Source: Tigriopus japonicus
Lineage: Eukaryota; Arthropoda; Copepoda; Harpacticoida; Harpacticidae
NCBI GenBank assembly: GCA_010645155.1
Contig: CM021319.1
Coordinates: forward strand, 5,272,057-5,336,056
Reading direction: 5' to 3'
Length of the DNA: 64,000 nucleotides
In this document: one piece after another, positions 48,623 through 58,989 of the stretch
Layout: every line of letters starts with the position of its first letter
How positions within the stretch are numbered: the stretch's first letter is position 1
Notes under the pieces: model-generated
Database searches by the model: none
Seen by the model: the letters and a program-made list of their open reading frames with translations, nothing else
Told to the model about the DNA's origin: nothing
Translations under genes and position numbers: made by a program

Positions 48623-49023
48623 CAGGATTGTCACGAATTAGAGTCCCCTAATCCCAAAATCAAGAATCAATCGTGACACATATTATTTGTGATTACATTG
48701 TAGTACACCATTTGAAGAAAACAGTTTTAGGCATTCTCTGGCAAAGTATTATTGAAATTGATCGATCCGTTACAGAACTAAGATTTTGTATTCAAGAACG
48801 GCTCCCTCGCTCAAGGTACGCAAGCTCTATTATCAATAAACATCCTTACCTTGAGCGCCAATTAAAAGGACTGATATCGCCGAAATTCATAAAAAGACAA
48901 AAACAAAGACTTGGTTATACACCTGTATTTTTAAAGTCATTTTGACCTTAAGTTAACTATATCGTCTCCTTTTGTCGCAAGTTGTCATCAAAGTTTTGGG
49001 GACTCTAAGTTAAAACAACCCTG
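48623..49023. mobile_element. Probable Tc1/mariner-type MITE
   Basis: The left end (CAGGATTGTCACGAATTAGA) and the complement of the right end (CAGGGTTGTTTTAACTTAGA) are imperfect inverted repeats that both continue into GTCCCC. TA dinucleotides flank at 48621-48622 and 49024-49025. A 90-codon open frame inside (48673-48945) has no recognised domain. Confidence 0.6.
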
Positions 49024-49491
49024 TATAATGTACATTCAAAGTGGAATATTTTGGTTGAGGTGCTTTTTTGGTCCAAAAGCAGATGACAAACTTTACAATA
49101 CATGCATGATTCTTGTGTCGAGTGAAGAGAAAACTCATTGACTAACTTAATCAAAAATACAGCCAAAATATCAAACAGTCAGACATTGCATGTTTAGGCG
49201 TGAAAACTATTTTAGAGAATACCAAAATCAAGTATGATAAACAATCATTGAGTATTCCCCAAATTGATCAGTTGTCTTTGAAAAACAACAGCAATTTTAG
49301 AGTATGAGTATAAAGTTAAAGACTCTCAATCTGACTTGATTTTGGCAGGGATGTTACAATTAAGTGATTGCAATTACAATTACATGTAATTGTAATCAAT
49401 TACATTTTTGGCCATGAAATTGACTATTTTTTTAATTACAAACTACCAATAACTTTGAAAAATGTTACTTCTACAACTTGACCTTAAAACC

Positions 49492-50149
49492 AATGGGACA
49501 CTGTAATCGCTTGTGTTTTCTTTTCTTACCGCTGGAGCCACCACCCCAACTTCAATCCGCCTGTCTTAGCTTGGAAGAAGCCAGAGTGCTTCAGTTAAAA
49601 CGTGATAAATTCCTTCTGTGGTAGGCCTTTTGCCAAAATGAGAACAGAATTGACTAGGGTAGAGACATATGTATGTCATCAAACAATCATTCTCAACGTT
49701 GGTTGACAAAATGCTGAGGATTTTATGATCAAAATGATAGCGGTGATATTACGCTTCTTCACAGTCCAGCCCTACTTTGCCCATCTGCCAGTTTGCGCTC
49801 CGTTACCTTAGCGGGAAATTTCAAAATTGTTGGCTCTCTTCTCGAAGGCAGACGAGACGCGGCAGCTGAGGCTGGAGTGTGAGGAAAAGTGAAATCTTCA
49901 TTATCATTTTGATCGTGAAATGCTCGGCATTTTGTCAACCAATGATGAGAATGATTGTTTGATGACATACATATGTCTCTACCCTAGTCAATTCTGTTCT
50001 CATTTTGGCAAAAGGCCTACCACAGAAGGGATTTATCACGTTTTAACTGAAGCACTCTCGCTTCTTCCAAGCTAAGACAGGCGGATTGAAGTTGGGGTGG
50101 TGGCTCCAGCGGTAAGAAAAGAAAACGCATGCGATTACAGTGTCCCATT
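49492..50149. repeat. Large inverted repeat, arms about 256 bp
   Basis: Arms of roughly 49492-49747 and 49894-50149 are near-perfect reverse complements (outer end GGGACACTGTAATCGC against GCGATTACAGTGTCCC). The spacer of about 146 bp is GC-richer than its surroundings. A short frame on the minus strand (49759-49968) is an incidental product. Confidence 0.92.
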
Positions 50150-50390
50150 TATCAGTTTTCACTTGCAAAACAATTATTTTGTCATCAATTTGAGGTCAAT
50201 GAGAATAAACGATACCACTAACTGATAGCTATTATGTTACAATACACACTCAAGCTATAATATTTAATTACTTTTAAACCGCTAGAGTTTTTGACCATTA
50301 TTTTTGGGTCAGGAGGTATTTCACAACCAATGGAAAACAAATGAGGTACAAAAAAAAGTTTTGAAAATTTCTCATACTTGATAGAAGCAC

Positions 50391-50530
50391 AAAAGAAGCA
50401 TATGAGGCGAAGTAGAATTAACCATGCTCGATCAAGTTTCGTTACATAAGCTGCGATTGAAAAACGCAGCTTATGTTGTAAAACTTGATCGAGCACGATT
50501 ATTTCTACTCCGTCTCATATGCTTCTTTTG
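50391..50530. repeat. Hairpin element, copy 1
   Basis: An imperfect palindrome: AAGAAGCATATGAGGCGAAG at the left pairs with CGTCTCATATGCTTCTTTT at the right, and GATCAAGTTTCGTTACATAAG pairs with CTTATGTTGTAAAACTTGATC near the centre at about 50460. Confidence 0.88.
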
Positions 50531-50541
50531 AATTTCTAGGT

Positions 50542-50811
50542 ATGCTTCTACTATACTTCAAAACTACCTCAACAACCGACCTTTTTATGAACAAAATTCG
50601 TGATTTCTGAGAAAGAAAAAAATGTTTTTTGATTGATGGCATTATACTTTTGATATTTAAGCCCGTTCATAGGCTTTCGGTTTTGGTAAATCACTCTTTC
50701 ATTTTAACCTTTCAAGCATTGTAAGTTGCCAGTTTGTGCATCACTACTTACTGTACATTTGGCAGATCTAAGGTCGGTTGTTGAGGTAGTTTTGAAGTAT
50801 AGTAGAAGCAT
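50542..50811. repeat. Perfect 42-bp inverted repeat pair
   Basis: 50542-50583 and 50770-50811 are exact reverse complements (left arm begins ATGCTTCTACTATACTTC). A diverged third copy in direct orientation to the left arm is at about 50985-51024. Together they bracket the two hairpins at 50391-50530 and 50820-50985. Confidence 0.93.
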
Positions 50812-50819
50812 ATCTACGT

Positions 50820-50985
50820 AGATGCATGAAAGAAGCACAGGTAAGAGGCGAAGTAAAAGTAACAATGTTCGATCAAGTTTCGCTACATAAGTTGCGATTG
50901 AAAAATGCAGCTTATATAGTGAAACTTGATCGAGCATGACTATTTCTACTCCATCTCATATGCTTCTTTTGTATTTCTTCTAATG
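50820..50985. repeat. Hairpin element, copy 2
   Basis: A diverged copy of the palindrome at 50391-50530, keeping GATCAAGTTTCGCTACATAAG at the left and TGAAACTTGATCGAGCATGA at the right of its centre. Confidence 0.85.
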
Positions 50986-51101
50986 CTTCTACAATACCTC
51001 AAAACTGCCTCAACAACTGACCTCAATATATCTTTCAGCGTTTTGGAAAGGCAAAAGGGTGAAAGAGACGGAAAATTTGTAATTGACATGCAATTGTCAT
51101 G

Positions 51102-51958
51102 TAATTAACGAAGTAATTGTAATTGAAATTCATTACATTTTTCGACGAAGTAATTGTAATTGTAATTCATTACATTTTTCGACGAAGTAATTGTAATTGT
51201 AATTCATTACATTTTTCGACGAAGTAAATGTAATTGTAATTCATTACATTTTCGACGAAGTAATTGTAATTCATTACATTTTTCGATGAAATTATTGCAA
51301 TTGTAATTCATTACATTTTTCGATGAAATTATTGTAATTGTAATTCATTACATTTTTCGACGAAGTAAATGTAATTGTAATTCATTAGATTTTTCGACGA
51401 AGTAAATGTAATTGTAATTCATTACATTTTTCGACGAAGTAAATGTAATTGTAATTCATTACATTTTTCGACGAAGTAAATGTAATTGTAATTCATTACA
51501 TTTTTCGACGAAGTAAATGTAATTGTAATTCATTACATTTTTCGAAGAAGTAAATGTAATTGTACTTCATTACATTTTTCGACGAAGTAATTGTACTTCA
51601 TTACATTTTTCGACGAAGTAATTGTACTTCATTACATTTTTCGACGAAGTAATTGTACTTCATTACATTTTTCGACGAAGTAATTGTGATTGTAATTCAT
51701 TACATTTTTCGACAAAGTAATTGCAATTCAGTAAATATTTCGACGAAGTAATAGTAATTCATTACATTTTTCGACGAAGTAATTGTAATTCATTACATTT
51801 TTTGACGAAGTAATTGTAATTCATTACATTTTTCGTCGAAGTAATTGTAATTTAGTAAATATTTCGACGAAGTAATTGCATCAGTAAATATTTCGACGAA
51901 GTTATTGTTATTCATTACATTTTTCGACGAAGTAATTGTAATTAATTAAGTTTTTCAA
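51102..51958 (+). repeat. AT-rich minisatellite, 31-37 bp unit, about 25 copies
   Basis: The unit is built as CGACGAAGTAA(A/T)TGTAAT, an optional extra TGTAAT step, then TCATTACATTTTT. Long units of 37 bp and short ones of about 31 bp alternate, with variants such as TGTACTTC in the middle of the array and GTAAATATTTCG near its right end. The array sits just inside the right end of the 49346-51976 element. Confidence 0.95.
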
Positions 51959-52082
51959 TTAATTGACTCAAACCTGGATTTTGATACACTACACTTGCTG
52001 TAAATGTTCTCTTACACGGTAAATCTTACCATGCGACCCAATATGGAAGAAATATCTTGCTGGCCAAATTTTGAAACTTTTA

Positions 52083-52885
52083 GCGGAAAATGAACTCGTT
52101 CTACCTCTTCTTGCAAGATCTTACAACATAAGGTGGAATGAGTTCATTTTCCGCCCACACTTGACCGTAAATCAAGGTCACATAGCTTATGAGGCCGTCG
52201 TTTGATTGAGCTGATAATTGGAACACAAATTCCATGTTACTTAAACCACAGCTCCGGTAAAATCTAACACATTCTCATGATTGGGAGTAGAGACGATATA
52301 ATTTGAAGCTAACATCTCAGTCTAGGCCTTGACCACTGCAAGGATGGCTCAAGCCAGGATTACTTTCAAAATACACACTGGGTCCGATTAGTACAATGAA
52401 AATTAAACGGAACTATATATTTGTCGCAAAAACCTCACATTTTACTACAATGATCGGACCCAGTGTGTATTTTTGAAATTCGTCCTGACGTACAGTGGTC
52501 CCTGACCACTGTTGTACCTAGACTGATATGGTAGCTTCAAAATTTATCATCTTTGCTCCCATTCAAGGGAATATCTTTTATTTTTCAGAAGCTATGTTTT
52601 ATGTAACAAAGAGTTTCTACACCAATTTTCAGCTCAATCAAACTACGGGCTCAAAAGTCATTTGCCTTTAAAATTCAGGCAAGCAAAGGCCTAAAATGAA
52701 CTCGTTCTACCTCTTGCCTGAACTTCAAAGAAGCATAAGCTTTGGCCCCGTCGTTCGATTGAGCTGAATATTGGAAGACAAATTTCTTGTTACATAAACC
52801 ACAGCTGCTGTAGAATATAAGATATTCTCTTGAATGGGCGCAAGGATGATAAATTTTGAAGCTACCATCTCAGTCCAGCAATAGC
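52083..52885. repeat. Complex foldback repeat cluster
   Basis: It contains a palindrome at 52083-52154 (GGAAAATGAACTCGTTCTACC at the left against its near-complement at the right). Next is a longer inverted pair, about 52170-52345 with 52505-52690, around a core with ACACACTGGGTCCGAT (near 52373) and its complement (near 52453). A direct copy of the first arm follows at about 52730-52885. The layout suggests nested or tandem copies of one palindromic MITE family, a fragment of which is also at 4850-4990. Confidence 0.8.
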
Positions 52886-52907
52886 TAGGTCTATGGTCTA
52901 GGTCGGC

Positions 52908-52985
52908 GGTTTTTAAACTGGGGCCCAGGGGGCCCTGGCATCTTCCAGGGGGGCCCTGAAGGTTTTATGAAAAACACCAAACTGG
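52908..52985 (+). mobile_element. Possible hAT/Charlie-like left terminus
   Basis: GGCGGTTTTTAAACTGGGG followed by CCCAGGGGGCC resembles the CAGnGGTTCTnAAACTGGGG end of Charlie-type hAT elements. No matching right end or transposase was found in the following kilobase, so this may be a fragment. Confidence 0.4.
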
Positions 52986-53667
52986 TCAAAGTTTTCAAAA
53001 TTTATCGCTTAAAAATGAAATTCTAATATTTATGCCACTCATTCCCTTCTGATAATGCTCCAGAAGAATTTATTTGATTTTCAAAAACAACGACATTGTT
53101 AAGCCTTTTACCGATCTTCTGTCTACCTACACAATCAAATATAATTGCGTGAGAGGTGAGCAAAGTATAACACAATATTCCACGATGAATATGAGTATCT
53201 GAACTTGTAATTTCCAAACTAATATGATACCAAAAGAAACTTTGCAAGGCTTTGAGGGAAGCAAACTTTAAAGGTTTGTACCTCATTTACCTTTAAGTCA
53301 AACCAACTATTGTCACCACGATAGTGCTTTGAATTTCATTGAAGTAGCTTGGTACGGTAAATTGAAAGGCGAATTTCAAGAAAGGGTTTTCAATTTGATT
53401 GAGAATCATAGTTGTTTAAAGTTGTCGTTGCGATCAAGCTGCTCCAATTTCATGTTGACTTTTGAATCTTTTTTCGTTGTTGGTAGAGCGCTATTTTTAA
53501 TTAATTACTTCCCGTTGTCATTCGCGGAAATACACATCATATGCTTTTTATTATCTATTTTCAATTGATTTTTTTTTCGAATGTTTGAACCATTACTCAG
53601 AAAATACTTATCTGAAGGATATTTTAAGCTTTTGTAGAATATGTGTGAGGGGTGTGGGTGTAATCAG

Positions 53668-55384
53668 TCTTGGCCTTTTTCTACCTACACTTTATTTAGG
53701 GGTTGCGTGACAAAAACTCATTGACGTTCCGTCCGTCTAAAAAGTCCCGTTAAATCACACTATTTGTAGTTAGTGCAAAAATTAATCAGTCATTTCTAAT
53801 CTTTTGGGAGTAGTAAGTAGAAGAGAAAGATTTGGTACTTGTTTTTCTGGAAACTTCTCATATAGGCAATGGCAAAAAGGTCAATTGTCATTGTGTACCA
53901 CTTCCCATTGAGGAAAATGGGAAACAGTTCTTTCTAATATTGTTAAAATGAAATGCAAGGTTTATCACTGTGTAATTTCAACTTTCACCATCATGACTTC
54001 CTGCAAACCCTTATTTTGAACCCTCTTGGCTTCATGTTTTTTTTTTTTTTTTGGGGGGGGGGTATTTTTTATTACTGCTACAAAGAATAGAATTCTCTCT
54101 AAAGAGAGTAATGATTAATATAGTTTATATAATTAACATTTATACAAATTTTCATTTACCAATGAGTTACTGTTGGCAGATCTGTACAACCCTTGAACAG
54201 TGGGTGGTCATGAATAGTATTTAAAAATTGTCCAATCCTGCCTGAAATGAAGAAATGAGATAATTTTTAAGAGATGTAAACAGACCAAATATGCCAAATC
54301 ACACCAACATCACATGGAAAAGCTCCATATGACTTGAGGAGCCTTCATTATTATCTCACTTGCAATTTCTAGAGTTTGCCTGAATAATTTTTTGGAAAGT
54401 AAATTGTCGTGTATAACCAAGCAATCTTAGAATTTTTTTATTGTGAAATGATATTAAAGACTTGGGAAGCATTCATTGCAACTACCCAGGCCAAGAAGAC
54501 CAGCACCAGGGTGAATCATTGGCTCTGTGTCATTGCAGTTGCCCAAAGTGGATGACATTGAAATGCAGAAGCAACCTTAGAAATTTTGTATTGTGAAATG
54601 ACATTTAAGACTTGGGAAGCAGGCCAAGAAGACCAGCACCAGTGTGAACCATTGGCTCTGTGTCATTGCAGTTGCCCAATGTGGATGACATTGAGGGTTC
54701 TTGGAAGTTGCTTGAGGCATACAAACTCATAAACATCCAAATAGATTATGATTTCATCCAAATAGATTATGATTTTTCTGATTGTTCTTAAGGTCTGGAT
54801 TCTACTCAAGAAGTTTTGAGCCAATACAACAGAGTAAATTGATGATCAATGAGTAGAAAGTTAATTTGAGGGTAGTGTGTACAACCCCATTGACTTGAAC
54901 CATGCTCTTCTAGCACTTCAGAACCCAAACACTTCAAATAACAAAACAAAACAAGAAGCAAAAGGGGTGTTAATCAGGTCTTGAGGGAGGTCATGGTGGT
55001 GAGTGACAGTTACAATAATACTGAGTATTCTCCCATTTTGTTTTCACAGCATAGAAAGAAATATCTTCCATTTTCCTAAATCAGTGGAAGGCCACATCCA
55101 GACAAGAGATTCTAGATGTTCATAGTTAGTGGAATTAGCTCACAGGGACCAAAGGATCTTTAAATTACTCCCAAGATGAGAGAGAAAACATAATTTTTTT
55201 GACAAAAACACAAAAATTATCTTTCTTTTTTAATTACTACTCAAAAAAATCAGTATTGGCTAAAATATTTTTATACCAAATAAAATGTCAAACAATTGAG
55301 ATGAATTTTTCAGACGGACGGAACATCAACTATTTTTCTCATGCAACCCCTAAATAAAGTGTAGGTAGAAAAAAGCCAAGATTC
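53668..55384. mobile_element. 1.7-kb TIR element with 8-bp duplication
   Basis: Terminal inverted repeats of about 80 bp: TTTCTACCTACACTTTATTT and ACGTTCCGTCCGTCT at the left have counterparts in reverse at 55305-55378. An 8-bp direct repeat GTAATCAG flanks the unit at 53660-53667 and 55385-55392, which suggests a hAT-type insertion, although the outermost 1-4 bases of the two ends do not match well. The interior contains a T16G10 homopolymer tract and a tandem duplication of about 130-150 bp. No transposase was recognised. Confidence 0.75.
54419..54693 (+). repeat. Tandem duplication, about 130-150 bp
   Basis: Two adjacent copies share TATTGTGAAATGA, AAGACTTGGGAAGCA, GGCCAAGAAGACCAGCACCA and ATTGGCTCTGTGTCATTGCA. 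The second copy lacks a 20-base segment after GGGAAGCA. Confidence 0.88.
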
Positions 55385-55410
55385 GTAATCAGGCCCCGTG
55401 CTTCACAAAA

Positions 55411-56088
55411 TCAAGTCCATTGAATGAGGCATGCAGAGGGAGGTTTAAGTGATCTCTTCAAAAATCTTATCGCGGGCGGATAAAAGAAGAGAAAAGGCTT
55501 GTTCGTCAATGTAAGATTTTGGTCAGTGCAAGGGTTTTCGCGTTTTACAGACCGCCCTTATGACTTAGATGCTACCAAAAATGTCGAATTGCAAGTTTGG
55601 ACATTTTGACTCTCGGTTTTGTAAGAATTTGCAAAATTATTCTTTTGATTAAAAAATGGCAAGCACTTAAAAAAGACCTTTGATATTGAATAGAAACACG
55701 TACAAAACACGGCATTTTGTTTGGTACCTTGATGATTTTGGAGCTTTACAATACAAATCAGTGCTTATAACATCACTTACACTTGTACTTACCCAAAAAA
55801 AGTGGCCTTTTGTTGAGAATTTTCTCGTGCAAGAACGAGCAAATACAGTGTGCACTTTTTTCCAAAATCCTAACCAGAGGTGTTCAAACTTGCAGTTCGA
55901 CATTTTTCATGGCATCTAATTCACAAGGGCGGTCTGTAAATTGCAAAAACCCTTAAACTGCCCAAATTCTCACGAGCCACCCACTGTTGCCAAACAAGCC
56001 TTTTCTCTTCTTTCATCCGCCCGCGATAAGATTTTTGAAGAGATCACTCAAACCTCCCCTTGCATTTTTGATTGAAATCAGGACTTGA
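55411..56088. mobile_element. Foldback MITE, about 680 bp
   Basis: Long inverted arms: the left arm carries GATCTCTTCAAAAATCTTAT, CGCGGGCGGAT and ACAGACCGCCCTT, then AAAAATGTCGAA. The right arm carries the complements in reverse order, ending TTTTGAAGAGATCACTC and AGGACTTGAT. The outer ends (ATCAAGTCC and GGACTTGAT) also pair. No clear target duplication and no coding frame were found. Confidence 0.8.
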
Positions 56089-56898
56089 TGGCAACCACAT
56101 TTTCTTGCTCCTAGAGACTTCTTCTAGTCTCTACTTGCTCCTAAAATCAAAGAGCAAGTTTTTTTGTGATGCACCAAGCTTCCAGACAACTGAAAGTTAT
56201 GGAACAACCTCGCTTTGTTTTGTGTGGAATGTTTCCTGTCGTTTTATAACAAACAATTTATTGTAATTCTGACAGACTTCCTAGTTATATTGTTCATTTT
56301 CATCATTTTCAAAATCTCCACATTTGATTTTGACACTTTGTGCAGCTCAAGTCATGTTTCATGTTAATGCTACTAAAAATAGAAAAAAAAAATGATTATG
56401 TAATCCAAAATTTGATTATGATTATCGAGAGCCGAAGTCTGCACAATTTTGGAGATGAGTTCGAAAAACTATTGGAGATTTATCTATTTAAAGTGAAGGA
56501 TACTGTTTTGGATTCGTCACCATTTTTCGAACTTATTTTTTCCGGCCAAATTTTGAATGAAAAGCATATCTTTCGAGACTTTAAAATTTGCAAAGAATCG
56601 ATATAGTTAGTAAAGAAATAGTTTGAATTTTCTTGGATTGAGATTGGCCAAGAAAGTACAAAAAAGCTCTTTCTCCTGGTTTGTTTGGTCTCTTTTCTTA
56701 TTACAAAATACTTCGGTCTCACTTGTTTTGTCGAAAAGGTTTGGTCTTGTTCCCTCGAGCGTATTTTTTTTGAGACTTTTTAGTGGCAAAAATGTATGAA
56801 CTATGGATTGTGAATTCGTTGCCGTCATACTCTGAATGGTTTCCTTAAAGAGTTAATTAAAAAGGGAGGATTGCCTAAGTTTTGAACATCGTCATGAC

Positions 56899-58423
56899 TA
56901 GGGACAGGCAAAAAGTGCAGATATATTGAGTCTCACGATTCAAAACATGGAGTGTACACAGTACTAAGAGACCCTGTCTATGTTGTAACCCTCTCGCTTT
57001 TTATGCAAGTTTTATTAGTGTTTAGTATTTCTTTTTCATTTCATTCTAGAGCCAATTATTCTAACTTCAAAAGTTGTGTTCTTGTAATGCACCAAAATTG
57101 CATTGGTTTGTCACAACGGTGCCCAAAAGTCCACATGTCTGAAAGCTTCCCCAACTCCTTTTTGAATGTCTGAAATTGGTCGCTCTGATTTCGTTGACGG
57201 CCCCTCTTGCCCCCCTTAAGGACATAGTGCATGTCCTTCAAATTTAAGACTGTTTTTTTGATACAATAATTAACAACTTGCCGTTAGCTGATGCCAATTT
57301 TAAATCACTGGAGATGTACGAGAGGCATTCAAACTTAACAAAGTGAAGGGCATATTTTCGGAATTTCTCTACTTTCCATTACAGGAAATGCTATAAATGC
57401 CGCTGGAGGTCGCTTTTTTCGACTCTCAATAGCCTTTCAATTATTAAAAGGCGCGAAAAAATGTACCCAAAAGTGCAAAATATAGTGCAGTCAAAAGGCT
57501 AAAAGTGCAAATAGATGTCGAAAAACAACAAATAACTTGCCTTTGGACACAAAAATTTACTCAAAGTCATATGGAGCTTAATTAAGCTGGAGAAGTGAGT
57601 TCAAAGTTCCCAAAACATTTGAAACCAGTTTTGAGGTGTGGAGACAATGCCACACATGAAATTGGGTTCTATTCTTTAGGTCACGGGCCAAAAAATGGTA
57701 AAAAGTCCTTTAGAATACAGGCATTGTTCTAATATGGGTTAACCAAAGTCAGATTCTGAAGTTATAGAATGTTTTTCAATAATAGCCCTTGAAAAATGAA
57801 CGGAAAAATAGATTACACAATATTTTAGACAATCTGAGAACTACGTGTGTCTAACAATTGTACCAAAGATAATATTCATGAACGCATTTTTCAGCATTTA
57901 GTTTTTAGTGACATTACTTCAACTTTTGGCCCGTGACCTAATTACCAGAACTGGATTTCAGTTGCCAGAAAGGGCCTTCTTTTAGAAATAGCAATCTTAG
58001 TAAACAATCAAACCTAAGCCTACAATCTACGGTATTTGTCAAATCTTTATATTACCATAACTTGAGTTTTTCAAGGTGTGATATACCTGTTGGTTGCATG
58101 CAATGAGATTATTTAGTCAGGGGGTGGGATGACCTTGTTAAACCCAAGATGGAAAATACACTGTGAGGGTTGCGTCTGATATGTTTATGTTTCATCCAGG
58201 TCCTGAGAATGTTTGCTTGCAAATGAGAGTTTTTTTGACAAGTTTAAAAGTTGATCTTGACACTAAATTCTTTCAAAAGTTTGAAGATTCTCAAAACCCA
58301 AGATCTTTACAATTTATCAATTTTTTCCAAATTCGTAAATAAAAGTGCAAATGAAGGTGAAAAGTGCAAAAAGGCAAAAAAGTTCGCTACAAAAAATATT
58401 TTTACACTATTTGCCCGCCCCTA
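56899..58423. mobile_element. Complete hAT-like non-autonomous element, 1.5 kb
   Basis: The termini TAGGGACAGGCAAAAAGTGC and the complement of the right end (TAGGGGCGGGCAAATAGTG) are inverted repeats. An exact 8-bp duplication GTCATGAC flanks the unit (56891-56898, 58424-58431). It is the intact relative of the truncated copy at 5088-7052. No transposase frame is visible. Confidence 0.9.
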
Positions 58424-58989
58424 GTCATGACGTTTCTCAATGACACTCAGGACTCAGTGGCTTCTTTAAGGAAAGGGGTGACGTCTTGTGGTCTTCAAAT
58501 CATATTTCGGAAAAGTAAGAAAATGAAAATTTCGTGGCTTTTCCGGCTCTCCGCTTACTTTCTTTGCCCCCTGTATCGATACATTGGGTTATAGAAGTCA
58601 AAGTGACAAAACTTCTTATTGGTGGGATCAGTAGAAAATGTTCTGAAGCAAAGTTCCGTGGTTCTAACCACAAAAAAATAGATCGTGATGATGCACGGTG
58701 ATTTTAACGGTTCGAGATTCGTAAGTTCTTTATTCTGACAGGGTGAAATAGGATGTAATTAGAGACATAGAATTTCGTAAGGGATCGTGTTCCTTTGAAA
58801 AATATTCTTCGGAAGAAGGGCGCAAGGCAAAAAGGAACATACTTGATCAGTATTCTGGATGAATAAGTAACATGTTGTCTTTTTACATGGGATGGTTTCT
58901 CAATCAGGATGAAGGTAAACTTTGGGCGACACCAAAGGTGCGAAAATGAGATCTTTAAATGTAATGAAGCTATAGTCCTTAGGGAGAAT

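Larger units (their letters stand above)
49346..51976. mobile_element. 2.6-kb hAT-like composite foldback element with subterminal minisatellite
   Basis: Termini CAGGGATGTTACAATTAAG (left) and the complement of the right end (CAGGTTTGAGTCAATTAAT) are imperfect inverted repeats. Flanks GATTTTGG (49338-49345) and GATTTTGA (51977-51984) agree in 7 of 8 bases, as for a slightly aged hAT duplication. Inside are, in order, a foldback with arms of about 256 bp, two related hairpins, a perfect 42-bp inverted pair and a long 31-37 bp tandem array. Words such as TGTAATTGTAAT also occur just inside the left end. No transposase frame was found. Confidence 0.6.

Noticed and set aside
53023..53568. hAT transposase remnant following the Charlie-like terminus
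   Set aside because: Frames of 79-87 codons on each strand lack the hATC dimerisation motif or DDE residues that I could recognise.
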